DNA of 64,000 nt from Puccinia triticina (lineage: Eukaryota; Basidiomycota; Pucciniomycetes; Pucciniales; Pucciniaceae): the NCBI RefSeq assembly GCF_026914185.1, contig NC_070559.1:8229501-8293500 (forward strand), given 5' to 3'. The translations under genes and the position numbers were made by a program. Positions 20,777 through 32,624 of this stretch are shown in pieces. Below the pieces are notes generated by a model, which saw only the letters and a list, made by a program, of their open reading frames with translations, did not search any database and was not told where the DNA came from. Position 1 is the first letter of the stretch. Every line of letters starts with the position of its first letter.

Positions 20777-22330
20777 ATGTCCAACAGACCCTACTATCGT
20801 ACCTACTTTTCCCCGTCCCCTTACCCGTTACGAGCCCGCGGGGCCTCTGCTAGCGCTTCAACTCGAGTGCGTCCATTTTGTTCCTCATACCAGTAGCTTG
20901 CCGTCCTGTCGCACTGCTGACCCGTGTTGGTTGTTCTGCTACTAGCCAGGTTCCTCTGTACACAACCCTATCCTTATCATGGACGGGCCTATGTACAGAG
21001 GCGGGGTGATTCGTCCTTCATGGTTCCAATGGTCCCGCCAGCGTTTGGAAGCGTTCAACCGCCCCAATCGACCTCGAACCCGAGTCAATTGCTCAGCTGA
21101 TGGCCCGGCTTCTCCGGATCATCGGCCTTTTGTCGTTGCCGGATTGGCGATGGCCCAAGTGGCTTTGGTGAGTTGTATATCCGGACCGCTGTAAGCTATC
21201 CGATCCGATACTGACTCCATTCTTCGGTTACTTCAGATTATCGCATCCAGTGATCGTCCGGATTCCCCGTCCGAACTCCGGACCCCGTCGCCCTCCCCGT
21301 CGCGGGTTCCCCCCGGGTTGGTGGGCCTCCACCCCCGCTTTCAGGGTGCGGATGCAGCCAGTCCCGGCCAGGCGTCTCCAGTATACCAACCTCGCCTCCC
21401 GGGTGAGAGATCGCATCCCAACTCGCCCATTTATCGACCCGCTTCCGACGAAGCCGACAATCCAGTGAGTCAATCTTTCTCTTCCCTTTTTTTCCATGCG
21501 AGTTCCTGACCACCGATCTTCGCCACACAGTTCTTAGTATCCAACCGAGTTGTCATAGGCGACGAGTGGCTGGTACCGGCTGCTCCTCGTCCCAGCAACC
21601 TCACTTCGCCGGCTATCAGCTGTCGAAACTCGATCGCAGATTCGTCCGAGTACGGGTCTCATTCCTCGGCCGAGTATGGGGATCGTTCCCAGGGTTCGGG
21701 TGCGTCAGGCTCATCTCAATCCGGGGAAGCTACTGCCGAGACCAATCGCGCCGATGATGGGATGGACCTCCTTATTGAGTGGTCGGGTGGTGTACGTCCT
21801 TCTCCTTACTCTATCACCTGCTTCTTACCCGGCCGCTCATTACTTTCTGCACCTCCTGAACAGGTCCCTCCACCCCCTGAGTGGGATGATACGTGGACCA
21901 CCTTACCCGACTGGCTTAACCAGCCCGCGCCTACTGGTAACGAGCCCAACGGTCATCAACCCATCGAGGTTGATGCCGTTGATCCTGAAGGTGGTGCCGA
22001 TGCCGACGGTGATGCCAATGGTGAGGCCGATGCCGATGGTGTCACCGAGACTGATCTGGCGGACGACGTCAGCATGAGTAGCATTTCTCGTGCTTCCACC
22101 CCCTCCATCATTGGTCAACCCCCGATCGAGGATTACCCCTTCTTAAGCGACCTCCAAGTCCAAGCTCTCCTGGAGCCCCATCTTCCCTTAGCTATCGAGC
22201 ATCGTGCTCGTTTCGCAATCGACTCCGAGGCCTATACTAGGCTCTATCACACTTTTGCTCGAGCCTTCGTACCCTACTGCCAGCAGATTCCCAACGAGGT
22301 CGTCAACGGTCGAATCCAGCGAGTTCACAT
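20777..22330 (+). CDS. element B antisense accessory gene, exons 1-5 (5' part)
   Basis: Antisense to gag-pol. Proposed exons: 20777-20866, 20946-21167, 21237-21464, 21531-21791 and 21864-22330 (continuing at 31853). They are separated by four phase-0 introns of 79, 69, 66 and 72 nt with GTGCGT, GTGAGT, GTGAGT and GTACGT donors. Exon lengths (30, 74, 76, 87 and 175 codons, the last including the 3' piece) join into one 442-codon frame without stops. The protein starts MSNRPYYRTYFSPSPYP, is rich in Pro, Ser and Arg, has an acidic Asp/Glu/Ala stretch near residue 320, and a more ordered C terminus (PFLSDLQVQALLEPHLPLAI). I recognise no domain and assign no function. The homologous exons in element A show it is a retroelement passenger, not a host gene. 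Element C interrupts exon 5, so this copy is probably inactive now. Confidence 0.7.
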
Positions 22331-23300
22331 TGTCAGCCTTAGAGTCATCACAGCTGACCTAAAAGCTGCCTGTTCTACCTTTGTTACATATAAATTACTT
22401 TATATCTTTTTCATCTTAAGAGATAACCTTGTTTTGACTTCATATTCTGTTTCCTCATGCAATTTTAACCCTAGTTACAACTTATCAATTCCTTGTAACT
22501 ATACTCCTTCCCTGAGTTACTGAGTTATGGCGCCCTTGCGCAGTTGTGACGTGTCAGCGCTACCAGGCGCGCCAAACCACATGTACATATGTAAATTACA
22601 TAAGCAAACTGTGAAAATTTTCGTAGTCAGGATCCCCCTTGCCTGAGGCGGATCTACAGACTTCAGCACACCAGAACCACCACCCAGATAACCCCAGGAT
22701 CACCACCAAAGAGCCTACTCTACTCCCAGTATACCTACCGTCACAGGCGCCTAGGATATTGACAGTAAGTAACCTCTTTCACTGAACCTTGATTATCTCA
22801 GAGGTACAACTCTGTGTCTTGCTTGATCTGCCTCTTCTTCTTGCTTTGCTTCCTCCTTGATCACAGGGCTGTCCCTCCAAATCTATAGGCCTTTGCCTCC
22901 ATCTTGATTACAGGGCTGTCCCTTCTTATCATCAGGCCTTTGCCTCAAAATCTAGGTTCAGGGCTGTCCCTCAGGTTTCCCTCTAAGAACCTTGACTGTC
23001 CAGAGAGAAGTCTAAAAAACTGTGGCTGGATTAAGACTTATCTAATCCAGATACCCTCCTGAGAGGAAGCTGTAGCACTTCTTGCACAGATTAGCAGCAC
23101 TCTTCTGAAGAGTAGCATTGCCAGTGGACGTGCATACCCACTAGAATAACCTAGTACTTCTCTTCCTTCTTATCCTGCTTGGTTTCTCTCTCTCTTTCTC
23201 TCTTTTTCTTTTATAGTTGTAATTTCTTTATCCCAAGAAATCCAACTATTGCCCCCCCATTTCTTGTGTCCTGTTGTCACTATAGAGACTCAGGCTCACA
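22331..23300 (+). repeat. element C 5' LTR
   Basis: 970 bp, TGTCAGCCTT...AGGCTCACA. Contains repeated GGGCTGTCCCT/AGGCCTTTGCCTC words around 22865-22960. A termination or polyadenylation signal was not identified. Confidence 0.92.
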
Positions 23301-23515
23301 ATTGGGGGCCTCATCGGGAAAATTACTCACCTTTTCATAATTCTAGACTGCTATAAAGCCAAAGGACTGATCATCCTGACTAAATCAAACAAAAAACTCT
23401 TAAAATTCGAAAAAACCACTTAAAAATTTTTCTACATATCCTACTAACGCTGAAATTCTCCCAAAATTATCTAAAATTGCTTTTATATTGATAAATTTCC
23501 TAACTGAACCCTTGA
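23301..23515 (+). other. element C leader and primer-binding site
   Basis: Two bases after the LTR begins TTGGGGGCCTCATCGGGA. Its TGGGGGC..TC start resembles sites complementary to tRNA-Pro, although with mismatches, so the primer assignment is tentative. The rest of the leader is AT-rich. Confidence 0.55.
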
Positions 23516-23995
23516 AAAAATTTTTTTACGTCTTGTGTACTCGTGAAAGTGCAGAATTGCGACTCCTCCGTGCCGCTATTCACCCCTTCGTCGGACTTAT
23601 CCTCCCCAGAACCCTCCATATCTTCGAATCAAGAGGAGATAGAGAAAAACGGAGTACGCTCAAAAGATTCTCCTGCTTCTCATCTACAATTACCGCAGTT
23701 GACCGTAAAAAAATTCTTGACGGCGCAGAATAGCGCAGACGAAGAAAACTACGACGACAAAATAGTAGCAAATCCTTGTAACGGAAATTTGATTAGTAGC
23801 ACCGCGTGGACTCCTATTGCTACCGCAAAAGCGCCGAAAACTCGTCGAAAAAGGACCGTAGCTCCTGTTAACATAGCCGAGTGGACCTCTAATTCCTCTG
23901 CGAAGCCAAGCGCAAAAGAAAACAAGAAAAAATCGTCTTCTACTACTAGGAAAAGCAAAAGGATTTCCGCTAAATCCAGATCTTCAGGTATTTAA
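23516..23995 (+). CDS. upstream open frame of element C, possibly spliced to the overlapping frame
   Basis: A 160-codon open frame without an ATG, Ser/Lys-rich with a very basic end (KENKKKSSSTTRKSKRISAK). It runs into a plausible donor (CTTCAG|GTATTT at 23987-23988). If joined to the acceptor CACCTTAG at 24078, it would continue in frame as ...S-E-M-A-E into the 401-codon frame that starts at 24080. An ATG would have to come from further upstream. This is a hypothesis from frame and splice-site agreement only. Confidence 0.35.
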   Translation, partial: KNFFTSCVLVKVQNCDSSVPLFTPSSDLSSPEPSISSNQEEIEKNGVRSKDSPASHLQLPQLTVKKFLTAQNSADEENYDDKIVANPCNGNLISSTAWTPIATAKAPKTRRKRTVAPVNIAEWTSNSSAKPSAKENKKKSSSTTRKSKRISAKSRSSGI

Positions 23996-24060
23996 CTTTA
24001 AACAACCCTTAATCGTCCTTTTTACCGCTTAATTACCCTCTTTTCTTACATATAATCATC

Positions 24061-27000
24061 ATGCCTCCTCACCTTAGAAATGGCCGAGACCTCTCCGAAG
24101 AGCTCCGCCACCGGTACCGCCTTAGCCCAGCCGCCGAAGAACGGCTTCGAAGGGCTAGAAGCAGCCTTGCCGCCTCTACAGGAGGATTTCCTCAAGCTCC
24201 CGGAAGAGGAGCCGCTCCCCCCAGATACCGGGATCCCTCCGGCCTTATACCAGCCGAGGGAAACTTCCATAGCCCTAGCGTCGAGCAGATCCACGCCGGT
24301 TCCGCGGCCTATCGACAGGGAACAGATAGACTTGACGGTGAACCTTCCTCCGACGAGTCAACCGCCCTCCCAGCCTATCAACCCAGAGGGCATGAGATCC
24401 ACGGCGCCGCCCAATCTAGCCCTCCTTCCGTACACTCAGAGCCCTCGACGGGAGGAGTCCTCCGGTCCCATGGACCTTATCCCGGAAGAGGAAGAGCTCT
24501 CCAGCCTCATCAGCATGTTCAACGAACAGTTCGACCTATTTGTCCGCGCCAGGGAGGCGCAGAACACGTTAACCATGAGGCGCCTCCTCTCCCAAGCAGC
24601 TATGACGCAGGAAATGATAATAGAATTAGTTGGGAGGAAAGACGGTATCCGTCTCTGTCAAGAATGGATACCCAGAGACGAGCTACACAACCTGGAAGTT
24701 TCTCTAATGAACCGGAACAACGGCCTAGGTCCGCAGAACTCCACGGCGCAAGTATCCCGGCCTCATTCGCAGCTAGCTTTAGTGCCGCACGCCAGCCAGC
24801 AACCCATTCTAGCGACGCCAACGCCAGAACCCACGGGCTCTCAGCTACGAGCTATAGCGCAGGAGTTCCAGGGTCCTATCCCCTCCAACCAGGCTCAGTT
24901 TCAACAGCAGCCTCAATCCCAGCCGCGCCTAGAGAGCCAACACTATCAAGGAACTCCCTTGCCGCCGCCGCCACCGCCGCAGACGCTCCAAGTGAGGCCG
25001 CCACCAGCTTCTATACCGCGGGAGGTAGTTCAATTATTCCGCCCCAGCCCGCATCTTCAAACTGGCGGCTACAATCCACCCCATTATCCTCAAATGCCGC
25101 AAGAATTCGCAGGCCACAACCCCTCTCATCCTCAAAGCAACTGGAGAGGATCAGGGAGGAACTGGAGACGCCCTCAGGACGACACTCAGAGAGTTCTGGA
25201 AATAGGAGAATACTTGATGAGAGCCACCAGAGGAGTGAGGAGAGGCTATGGACGCGGGAGAACCAGAGGGAGAGGCCCCTATTAGATGAATCCTTGCCTA
25301 AAAGTTCCTTAAGCAGTGATTCACCTCTAGGCCTCAGTTTAGATATTGATAACCTCTCTGATCCTTCAAATAGAGAATTTTTTCTAAATAATCTTAACTC
25401 TGAAATGTCTCGAAATGGTCCTTTGTTTCTAGAAGAAAAATTACAAGTCTTGTTCTCTAAATTTCTCTCTGAATTATCTGGTACTGTTGAAACCATCCCT
25501 GGTACTCTTCTTGAATCTTGTGTCAGCAATTTTAAAGATGTCCTGAATCATTCCATTCTTGATCTGTTTAAAAATGAATTCATTCCCTTTTTGCTTGATC
25601 AAATCCTGAACAACATAGGTGAAAGTGCCAGAGAGAAGTCCACAGTGAATAACAATGTGTTAGAACAACTGAAGAAACACATAGATGATAAGTTTGAGAC
25701 TGTTCAAGATTTGATTCTGGTAAATGAATCACAATGTCATTCTAACATGGATACAATTGGCCAAAATCTGAAAGATTTTGAAGAGAAAGTGAGCAACAAT
25801 CTTACTTCCATTGGTAATCAGATCAATGACCTTCATGCCAATGAGCACAACAGATTTGAACAATCTAAGAGAAGATTCAGTGACATATCTTCTGTAGTAA
25901 ACACTGTGAGCTCAAAGCTGGATTCAGTGTTAATACCAGATGACAGAGACCATCCCCCTCATCTCTTATACAATAATCCCTTCCAGAATGTCCACCATGA
26001 GCAACAACATGAACACAGACCACCTCCTCCTGTTCCTACTCCTGAACCCCAGAGACCACCAAGAGATAGCTTTCCTAAACCTGCTAGCAATACTCCTGAC
26101 GCCAAGACCCAAGAGGAATTCCCCTACATTGATCATGGAGCAATAGACTTTGAAATGAGGAAAGAACTGTGGAAAAGTATCCCCAAAAATGGAGACTGGG
26201 AGAAATTCTCTGGAGAATTGCCTTACAATCATGAGCTTTGGATTAAAAATACTGATATCCTAGTCAGAGACTACTTGATGCTGGATAACATGATAATCAG
26301 TAGATTAACAATCTTGTTAACTGACACTGCAAGGAATTGGTACCTAGGCATTAGAGATGAATATGGAAACAAATCTTGGGCTTGGTGGAAGAATGCCATC
26401 AGAAATAAGTTTGGCACTGAGAACTGGAAATGGAAAATGCAACAAGAGTTTGAGAATGATCACTTCACCTATGATGGGAGGAAAATCCACAAATGGTTTG
26501 GTAATCAGAGAGAAAGACTGAAAGCTTATCAACCTGAACTCAATCAGTATCTTATTTGTGAGAAAATCTTAAAGCAGTGCCCTCCAAACCTTGAGCATGC
26601 TATTAAAAGCAGATACAAAAGAGATGCCACTGAAATGAGTTTTGAGGATATGGTTATAATTGCTGAAGAGGTTATAGACAGAGTCATGAAAAGGAACAAG
26701 CCTGTGACAAACAATTATAACACTCCAAACAGATCCCAATGGAGAAGCAATCCTGCCCCTGAGAAAACTGATAAGCCAACTGACTCCTCTACCAAAAAGA
26801 ATCCTGTCTCTGCCCCTGAGAAAGAAAAACTTATATGCCATTTCTGTAAACAAACTGGCCACTTCTCCAGAGAATGCCCTAAGAAGAAGAACAGGATCAA
26901 TAATGTAGGAATGGATGATGATGATGATCCCAAGAGTGACAATGGAGAAGATCAAGGTGAACCACATAAATCTGAATCAGACCTAGATGAAGAAGAAGAG

Positions 27001-30000
27001 AATCATAGAACCAATCACATGATTCTTGCCATGGACAATGGAAATGGTGCCAATTATGATCCATTAGTTGATTTTGACTTTGGAGCACATGCTGTAGAGT
27101 GTGAAATAAACCAAGATTTCTCCATTGCTGAAATTCAAGCTGAAACTCATCAACCTCAGACCTGGGACAAATCCTGTCAGTCTTCCCACATAGAAGATGC
27201 TAGACTGATGAAATGTAAGCCTGATAGAGGAAAAGCTCATCTTACTGGAAAAGCAAATCTTACTACTGTCCTCATTGAATCCAGAGAACAATCATGTCTT
27301 CTTGATAGTGGAGCCTCTTGCTCAATCATCAGCAACAAATTGCTAGATTCTATATTACCAGAATGGGAAAATAAGCTCATGCCAATTAACCATGCTAAAT
27401 TCCACAGCTGTAGTGACCAATTACAGCCCATGGGCATAATAGAAATGGCTTTGATTTTTCCTCACACTAAAGGTTCCATTAGAATTCTAGCAGAATTTGT
27501 AGTCATGAGAAATGCAAGAATTAACTATCTTATCCTTGGAAATGATTACATGTCTCTTTATGGCTTTGACATCACAAACAGCAAAGAGAGATTCTTTACC
27601 ATTGGGAATGAGAACAAGAGGAAGAAATTCAGCTTTAAGTCTCATCATCTGGAGAAAATGAGCCCTTCCAATGAAATTTCTGCTGTAAAGAAGTCCCATC
27701 CTCAACTGCAGAAATTTATTGCAGAAGAACTCTGTGAAGCCAAGTTCAGTGATAAGTTGACTATTGAGCAAAAGGAGAAGCTGTTTGAAGTCCTCTACAA
27801 TAACAACTTTGCCTTCTCCAACACCAACCAGCCCCTTGGTGCCATTAAAGGTCATGAAGTTCATATCAAGCTGACAACTGAGAGACCCTATCCTCCTCTC
27901 CTCAGAAGACCTCCTTATCCTGCCAGCCCTAAAAGCAGAGAAGCTCTTGAGCAACACATTGAAGAGCTAGTAAACCTGAATGTTCTAAGGAAAGTTGGTC
28001 ATAATGAAGTAGTTGAGATCACTACTCCTGTAATCATTGCCTGGCACAATGGAAAGTCCAGAATGGTAGGAGACTTCAGAGCTTTGAATTCCTACACTGC
28101 TTCAGACAGATACCCCATTCCTAAGATCTGTGAGACTCTGAACAACCTGGCCAAAGCTAAATATCTGACTAGCATGGATGTACTCAAAGGTTTTCACCAG
28201 AATGTCATTGCAGAAGATTCCAGACATCTACTCAGGATTATCATGCACAAAGGAATCTATGAGTACCTGAGAATGCCCTTTGGGATCAAGAATGCCCCCT
28301 CTCATTTCCAGAGAATGATGGACATTGAATTCAGAAAGGAAATTGATGAGAAGTGGGTCATTATCTACATTGATGATATCATCATTATGTCAAACACCTG
28401 GGAGGAACACCTCAGTAGGATAGACAGGATCCTGAAAGTTGTCATTAACATGAACATGAAAATCTCCTTGAAGAAGTGTAACTTTGGATTTGATCAGATC
28501 AAAGCTCTAGGCCATCTTGTGTCTGGTATTGCCATAGGAATAGACCAGAATAAAGTAGCTGCTGTCCTCCAAAAGCCTGTGCCTAGTAGTAGGAAAGAAA
28601 TGCAATCATTTCTTGGTTTTGCTGGTTACTACAGACAACACATCGAGAAGTTTGCAGAGATAGCAAAACCTCTGACCGAACTGACAAGGATTGATGTCAT
28701 ATATGAGATGACTCATCATAGAATAGTAGCCTACAACTTGTTAAAAGAGAAACTGACCACAGCTCCATTGCTACTGTTTCCTGACTGGGCCCATCCTTTC
28801 ACACTATATGTAGATGCTAGCATGACTGGTCTAGGTGCTGCTTTACATCAAGTCCAAGTCATTGAGGGAGTGAGAAAAGAAGGACCCATTGTTTTCATAT
28901 CCAGACAACTGAAGGACAGTGAAACAAGATATGGTGCTAGTCAACTTGAATGCTTATGTCTGGTTTGGGCCCTGGAAAAACTCCATTACTACTTAGATGG
29001 CAGTGTCTTTCATGTTGTAACAGACTGCACAGCTTTGAGATCACTGCTGAACATGAAGACTCCCAACAGACATATGCTCAGGTGGCAGATTGCTATTCAG
29101 GAATACAGAGGCAATATGACCATAATCCACAGAGATGGGAATATTCACAAGAATGCTGATGGACTGAGCAGGTGGGCTTTACCAAATGATCCTAGTAACC
29201 CTGCTTATGACCCAGAAGACAAGGATGATGATAGATTCCCCATCATGGGCATACATGTCTCTACTTTCAAGAATGAGTTCTTTGACTCAGTGAGAGAAGG
29301 CTACAAGCAGGACAAGAACACTACCATATTGTCTGAACTTTTGTTGAAAGATGCTAAAGATGCCCAGCTAAAAAATTCCTTACAAGATCCTTGGAGAAAG
29401 CTATATGATGAAGGAAGATTCTCTATATTTGATGGCCTCATCTACTTCAGAGAGAAACACAACTCTGTCCTAGTCCTAGCTGACAAAGAAAGTATCAACA
29501 CCATCTTGCATGAATGCCATGACAGTGTCTACTCTGGTCATCTTTCTGAAGATAGGACTTTAGAAAAAGTAGCTGATACTGCTTGGTGGGATAACTGGAG
29601 ACAAGACACTAGTGAATACTGCTCTTCCTGTGATAGATTCCAGAAAGCAAATAAAGCCACAGGCAAAAGATTTGGACTGCTCATGAAAATTGAGGAACCT
29701 TCAAAACCATGGGATGTTATTAACATGGATTGGGTAACTTCCTTGTCCCCTGGAGGAGCTGCTAGTTTCAATGCTTGTCTGGTAATAGTGGACAGATACT
29801 CTAAGACCCCTATATTTGTACCCTGCTTCAAGGATGACTCTGCCATGGACACTGCCATTCTGTTTTGGAACAGAGTAATGCCTAGGACTGGCATCCCCAG
29901 AATCATCATCTCTGATAGAGACCCTAAGTTCACATCTGAATTCTGGACTGGTTTACATAGTATGTTAGGAACAAAACTCTCTTTCTCCACTGCTTACCAC

Positions 30001-30840
30001 CCTCAAACTGATGGATTAGCTGAAAGGATGATTCAAACACTTGAAGATATGATCAGGAGGTTTTGTGCATATGGTCTAGAATTCAAAGACAATGATGGTT
30101 ACACTCATGATTGGGTTTCACTTCTACCAATCCTTGAGCTAGCATATTGCACCAGCATACATTCAACCACTGGAAAACCTCCTGCCATCCTGGAAAAAGG
30201 CTGGATCCCAAACCTTCCCAGGAATTTCTTGAAGCAAGACTCTGTAGACATTCATCCTACTGCTCTTGCCTATGGAAAGATCTTTGAGAAAGCTAGAAAA
30301 CATGCTGAGCAATGCATAACAGAAGCTACATCTTACAACAAAGAGAGATGGGACAAGAGTCACAAAGAACCATCTTTTAAAGTTGGTGATAAAGTCCTAA
30401 TATCCACAGCAAACTTCAACAACCTGTCTGGCCCTAAGAAGATGAGAGACTCCTTCACTGGACCATTCCTTGTAAAAGCTTTACATGGGAAGAATGCTGT
30501 AGAAGTGATACTGACTGAAGAGTTTAGCAGGAAACATCCCACATTTCCTGTCAGCTTGGTGAAACCATACAAAGACCCCAATCCAGACAAGTTCCCTTTG
30601 AGACAGAAAGTCAAAGTTGTCATTCCCCCCATGGATAAGACCCCTCAGAGTAAAGTCATACAAAAGATTCTCAGAGACAAGAGATTGAGAGTGGAAAACA
30701 GAGATGTTATGATGTACTTAGCTAGATACAAAGGTATGAGTGCTGATCATGATGAATGGCTCCTTGAGAAAGACATCCCAGACTCTGCTATCCTTCTCAG
30801 GAAATTCAGAAGTGAGAAGAGGTCTAACCCTGTGGTTTAA
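24061..30840 (+). CDS. element C Gag-Pol polyprotein with chromodomain
   Basis: 2259 codons from ATG 24061. Residues 1-400 are low-complexity and overlap another open frame. Residues 400-860 contain coiled-coil-like and capsid regions. A CCHC knuckle [14 protein letters not shown] begins at residue 926. The aspartic protease is LLDSGAS (D at 1082). RT has YIDDIIIMS (DD at 1438-1439). RNase H has YVDAS (D near 1585). Integrase has an HHCC zinc region (..[18 protein letters not shown]) and core residues D (NMDWVTS), D (SDRDPKF) and E (GLAERMIQ), followed by GPF and a C-terminal chromodomain (about 2198-2245, [16 protein letters not shown]). It supplies particle, maturation, cDNA synthesis and integration; chromodomains of this family direct insertion to modified histones. 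No frameshift or readthrough is needed. Confidence 0.93.
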   Translation: MPPHLRNGRDLSEELRHRYRLSPAAEERLRRARSSLAASTGGFPQAPGRGAAPPRYRDPSGLIPAEGNFHSPSVEQIHAGSAAYRQGTDRLDGEPSSDESTALPAYQPRGHEIHGAAQSSPPSVHSEPSTGGVLRSHGPYPGRGRALQPHQHVQRTVRPICPRQGGAEHVNHEAPPLPSSYDAGNDNRISWEERRYPSLSRMDTQRRATQPGSFSNEPEQRPRSAELHGASIPASFAASFSAARQPATHSSDANARTHGLSATSYSAGVPGSYPLQPGSVSTAASIPAAPREPTLSRNSLAAAATAADAPSEAATSFYTAGGSSIIPPQPASSNWRLQSTPLSSNAARIRRPQPLSSSKQLERIREELETPSGRHSESSGNRRILDESHQRSEERLWTRENQRERPLLDESLPKSSLSSDSPLGLSLDIDNLSDPSNREFFLNNLNSEMSRNGPLFLEEKLQVLFSKFLSELSGTVETIPGTLLESCVSNFKDVLNHSILDLFKNEFIPFLLDQILNNIGESAREKSTVNNNVLEQLKKHIDDKFETVQDLILVNESQCHSNMDTIGQNLKDFEEKVSNNLTSIGNQINDLHANEHNRFEQSKRRFSDISSVVNTVSSKLDSVLIPDDRDHPPHLLYNNPFQNVHHEQQHEHRPPPPVPTPEPQRPPRDSFPKPASNTPDAKTQEEFPYIDHGAIDFEMRKELWKSIPKNGDWEKFSGELPYNHELWIKNTDILVRDYLMLDNMIISRLTILLTDTARNWYLGIRDEYGNKSWAWWKNAIRNKFGTENWKWKMQQEFENDHFTYDGRKIHKWFGNQRERLKAYQPELNQYLICEKILKQCPPNLEHAIKSRYKRDATEMSFEDMVIIAEEVIDRVMKRNKPVTNNYNTPNRSQWRSNPAPEKTDKPTDSSTKKNPVSAPEKEKLICHFCKQTGHFSRECPKKKNRINNVGMDDDDDPKSDNGEDQGEPHKSESDLDEEEENHRTNHMILAMDNGNGANYDPLVDFDFGAHAVECEINQDFSIAEIQAETHQPQTWDKSCQSSHIEDARLMKCKPDRGKAHLTGKANLTTVLIESREQSCLLDSGASCSIISNKLLDSILPEWENKLMPINHAKFHSCSDQLQPMGIIEMALIFPHTKGSIRILAEFVVMRNARINYLILGNDYMSLYGFDITNSKERFFTIGNENKRKKFSFKSHHLEKMSPSNEISAVKKSHPQLQKFIAEELCEAKFSDKLTIEQKEKLFEVLYNNNFAFSNTNQPLGAIKGHEVHIKLTTERPYPPLLRRPPYPASPKSREALEQHIEELVNLNVLRKVGHNEVVEITTPVIIAWHNGKSRMVGDFRALNSYTASDRYPIPKICETLNNLAKAKYLTSMDVLKGFHQNVIAEDSRHLLRIIMHKGIYEYLRMPFGIKNAPSHFQRMMDIEFRKEIDEKWVIIYIDDIIIMSNTWEEHLSRIDRILKVVINMNMKISLKKCNFGFDQIKALGHLVSGIAIGIDQNKVAAVLQKPVPSSRKEMQSFLGFAGYYRQHIEKFAEIAKPLTELTRIDVIYEMTHHRIVAYNLLKEKLTTAPLLLFPDWAHPFTLYVDASMTGLGAALHQVQVIEGVRKEGPIVFISRQLKDSETRYGASQLECLCLVWALEKLHYYLDGSVFHVVTDCTALRSLLNMKTPNRHMLRWQIAIQEYRGNMTIIHRDGNIHKNADGLSRWALPNDPSNPAYDPEDKDDDRFPIMGIHVSTFKNEFFDSVREGYKQDKNTTILSELLLKDAKDAQLKNSLQDPWRKLYDEGRFSIFDGLIYFREKHNSVLVLADKESINTILHECHDSVYSGHLSEDRTLEKVADTAWWDNWRQDTSEYCSSCDRFQKANKATGKRFGLLMKIEEPSKPWDVINMDWVTSLSPGGAASFNACLVIVDRYSKTPIFVPCFKDDSAMDTAILFWNRVMPRTGIPRIIISDRDPKFTSEFWTGLHSMLGTKLSFSTAYHPQTDGLAERMIQTLEDMIRRFCAYGLEFKDNDGYTHDWVSLLPILELAYCTSIHSTTGKPPAILEKGWIPNLPRNFLKQDSVDIHPTALAYGKIFEKARKHAEQCITEATSYNKERWDKSHKEPSFKVGDKVLISTANFNNLSGPKKMRDSFTGPFLVKALHGKNAVEVILTEEFSRKHPTFPVSLVKPYKDPNPDKFPLRQKVKVVIPPMDKTPQSKVIQKILRDKRLRVENRDVMMYLARYKGMSADHDEWLLEKDIPDSAILLRKFRSEKRSNPVV
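24080..25285 (+). CDS. 401-codon frame overlapping the Gag-Pol N terminus
   Basis: Fully contained in the first 408 codons of Gag-Pol but one frame off. The ATG lies 19 nt after the Gag-Pol ATG, in a better context (GAAATGG). The product looks more protein-like than the Gag-Pol frame here: an acidic/helical centre ([20 protein letters not shown]), a Pro/Gln-rich middle and an RGG-like basic end ([15 protein letters not shown]), suggesting RNA binding. It could be a separate Gag-like protein reached by leaky scanning or splicing, or an ancestral Gag part joined to Pol by -1 shifting near 25275 (CCCC run). Both frames staying open for 1.2 kb argues for dual coding. Confidence 0.55.
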   Translation: MAETSPKSSATGTALAQPPKNGFEGLEAALPPLQEDFLKLPEEEPLPPDTGIPPALYQPRETSIALASSRSTPVPRPIDREQIDLTVNLPPTSQPPSQPINPEGMRSTAPPNLALLPYTQSPRREESSGPMDLIPEEEELSSLISMFNEQFDLFVRAREAQNTLTMRRLLSQAAMTQEMIIELVGRKDGIRLCQEWIPRDELHNLEVSLMNRNNGLGPQNSTAQVSRPHSQLALVPHASQQPILATPTPEPTGSQLRAIAQEFQGPIPSNQAQFQQQPQSQPRLESQHYQGTPLPPPPPPQTLQVRPPPASIPREVVQLFRPSPHLQTGGYNPPHYPQMPQEFAGHNPSHPQSNWRGSGRNWRRPQDDTQRVLEIGEYLMRATRGVRRGYGRGRTRGRGPY

Positions 30841-30861
30841 TTTCTTACAGAAATCCAACCC

Positions 30862-30877
30862 TTTTGGTGGTAGGGAA
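30862..30877 (+). other. element C polypurine tract
   Basis: TTTGGTGGTAGGGAA directly precedes the 3' LTR; purine-rich as required for plus-strand priming. Confidence 0.65.
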
Positions 30878-31847
30878 TGTCAGCCTTAGAGTCATCACAG
30901 CTGACCTAAAAGCTGCCTGTTCTACCTTTGTTACATATAAATTACTTTATATCTTTTTCATCTTAAGAGATAACCTTGTTTTGACTTCATATTCTGTTTC
31001 CTCATGCAATTTTAACCCTAGTTACAACTTATCAATTCCTTGTAACTATACTCCTTCCCTGAGTTACTGAGTTATGGCGCCCTTGCGCAGTTGTGACGTG
31101 TCAGCGCTACCAGGCGCGCCAAACCACATGTACATATGTAAATTACATAAGCAAACTGTGAAAATTTTCGTAGTCAGGATCCCCCTTGCCTGAGGCGGAT
31201 CTACAGACTTCAGCACACCAGAACCACCACCCAGATAACCCCAGGATCACCACCAAAGAGCCTACTCTACTCCCAGTATACCTACCGTCACAGGCGCCTA
31301 GGATATTGACAGTAAGTAACCTCTTTCACTGAACCTTGATTATCTCAGAGGTACAACTCTGTGTCTTGCTTGATCTGCCTCTTCTTCTTGCTTTGCTTCC
31401 TCCTTGATCACAGGGCTGTCCCTCCAAATCTATAGGCCTTTGCCTCCATCTTGATTACAGGGCTGTCCCTTCTTATCATCAGGCCTTTGCCTCAAAATCT
31501 AGGTTCAGGGCTGTCCCTCAGGTTTCCCTCTAAGAACCTTGACTGTCCAGAGAGAAGTCTAAAAAACTGTGGCTGGATTAAGACTTATCTAATCCAGATA
31601 CCCTCCTGAGAGGAAGCTGTAGCACTTCTTGCACAGATTAGCAGCACTCTTCTGAAGAGTAGCATTGCCAGTGGACGTGCATACCCACTAGAATAACCTA
31701 GTACTTCTCTTCCTTCTTATCCTGCTTGGTTTCTCTCTCTCTTTCTCTCTTTTTCTTTTATAGTTGTAATTTCTTTATCCCAAGAAATCCAACTATTGCC
31801 CCCCCATTTCTTGTGTCCTGTTGTCACTATAGAGACTCAGGCTCACA
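30878..31847 (+). repeat. element C 3' LTR
   Basis: 970 bp, no difference from the 5' LTR noticed by eye, followed by the CACAT duplication. Confidence 0.92.
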
Positions 31848-31852
31848 CACAT

Positions 31853-31913
31853 CTTCCAGGTCGTATCCGAAGAATTTCGATCTACCATGCGTCAAGCTGG
31901 CTACAATGACTAG
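31853..31913 (+). CDS. element B antisense accessory gene, 3' end of exon 5
   Basis: After one copy of the CACAT duplication is removed, the codon split at 22330 (AT) is completed by C at 31853. The frame then continues for 20 more codons ending ...RQAGYND and TAG at 31911-31913. The exact frame match across a 9.5-kb insertion is the strongest support for this gene model. Confidence 0.7.
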
Positions 31914-32311
31914 TTCCTTCGTGAGTTTCCTCCTCTTTTTACACCTGCTTACACCCACAATACTGATCCTCTGGCTTGTTTCTTTCCTAGTTTTTTGTTG
32001 TTACTAATCTTTTGTCCAGAGTACCCGGGGTAAAACGTATCCTTCTCAAAAAAAATCGATAGATAATCCTAAAAAACTCAAAAAAAAAAATTGTAAAACC
32101 CCCAGAACCCTAAGGATAAAGATGATTAGTTATTTTTATTTTATTGTTGCCTTTTGTTCTTTTCATTTTTGAAATTAATCCATCCCAGACCCCCCTCCCC
32201 CAACTTAAACAGGTTGTCCCCAACCTTCCCTGTAAGCATACCACTGAGAGAGAAAGAGAGAGAAAAAAGATAAGAGAAATGGAGAAGAAGGAACAGTATA
32301 GAAGCTGTGTG

Positions 32312-32346
<35 letters not shown>

Positions 32347-32624
32347 TTGTTGTTTTATGTTGAGTTTTTGCTTTGGTTTGGAAAGATGGTCCTGATATCC
32401 ACTGAACTGACAATTGAAATTATTTAAAGAGTGACTTTGTCAGGAGCAGGTCTTTTTTCCTCCCCCAACTTAAACAACAACCCTGGTAGGTGTGATCCAG
32501 CTCAGTCAGAGCCATCTGATGATCCACCATCCGAACTGTTGCCAGATACTTCCTCCATTTCGTCGTCTGCAGGCTCCGGCTGAGATGGATCCTCATCCTC
32601 CTGAATGTCTGCTAGTTCACGTCC
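31914..32624 (-). other. element B region downstream of pol with internal hairpin-polypurine tracts
   Basis: In minus orientation: a purine tract AAGTTGGGGGAGG at 32471-32459, then hairpin GGTTG-GGGA-CAACC (32225-32212) with a second AAGTTGGGGGAGG at 32206-32194. The order corresponds to 17956-18229 in element A. A poly-T run lies near 32317-32345. A short block TATCTATCGATTTTTTT near 32050-32065 (minus strand) is shared with A at 18390. The first 100 bp (31914-32010) look like the 3' untranslated region of the antisense gene. Confidence 0.65.

Larger units (their letters stand above)
22331..31847 (+). mobile_element. Ty3/Gypsy chromovirus C, apparently intact
   Basis: 9517 bp with 970-bp LTRs (22331-23300 and 30878-31847) in which I noticed no difference, flanked by a perfect 5-bp duplication CACAT (22326-22330 and 31848-31852). 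It holds a single 2259-codon Gag-Pol frame ending in a chromodomain. It is the youngest insertion of the nest and looks autonomous. It belongs to a different lineage from A, B and D: different LTRs, no frameshift site, 5-bp rather than 4-bp duplication. Confidence 0.92.

Noticed and set aside
21228..21528. Minus-strand frames of 89 and 96 codons in the antisense-gene region of B
   Set aside because: They run opposite to the exon chain, have no homologous frame in A and no motif.
24600..25529. Minus-strand frames in the gag region of element C
   Set aside because: Antisense shadows of the two + frames with no motif, splice pattern or promoter.
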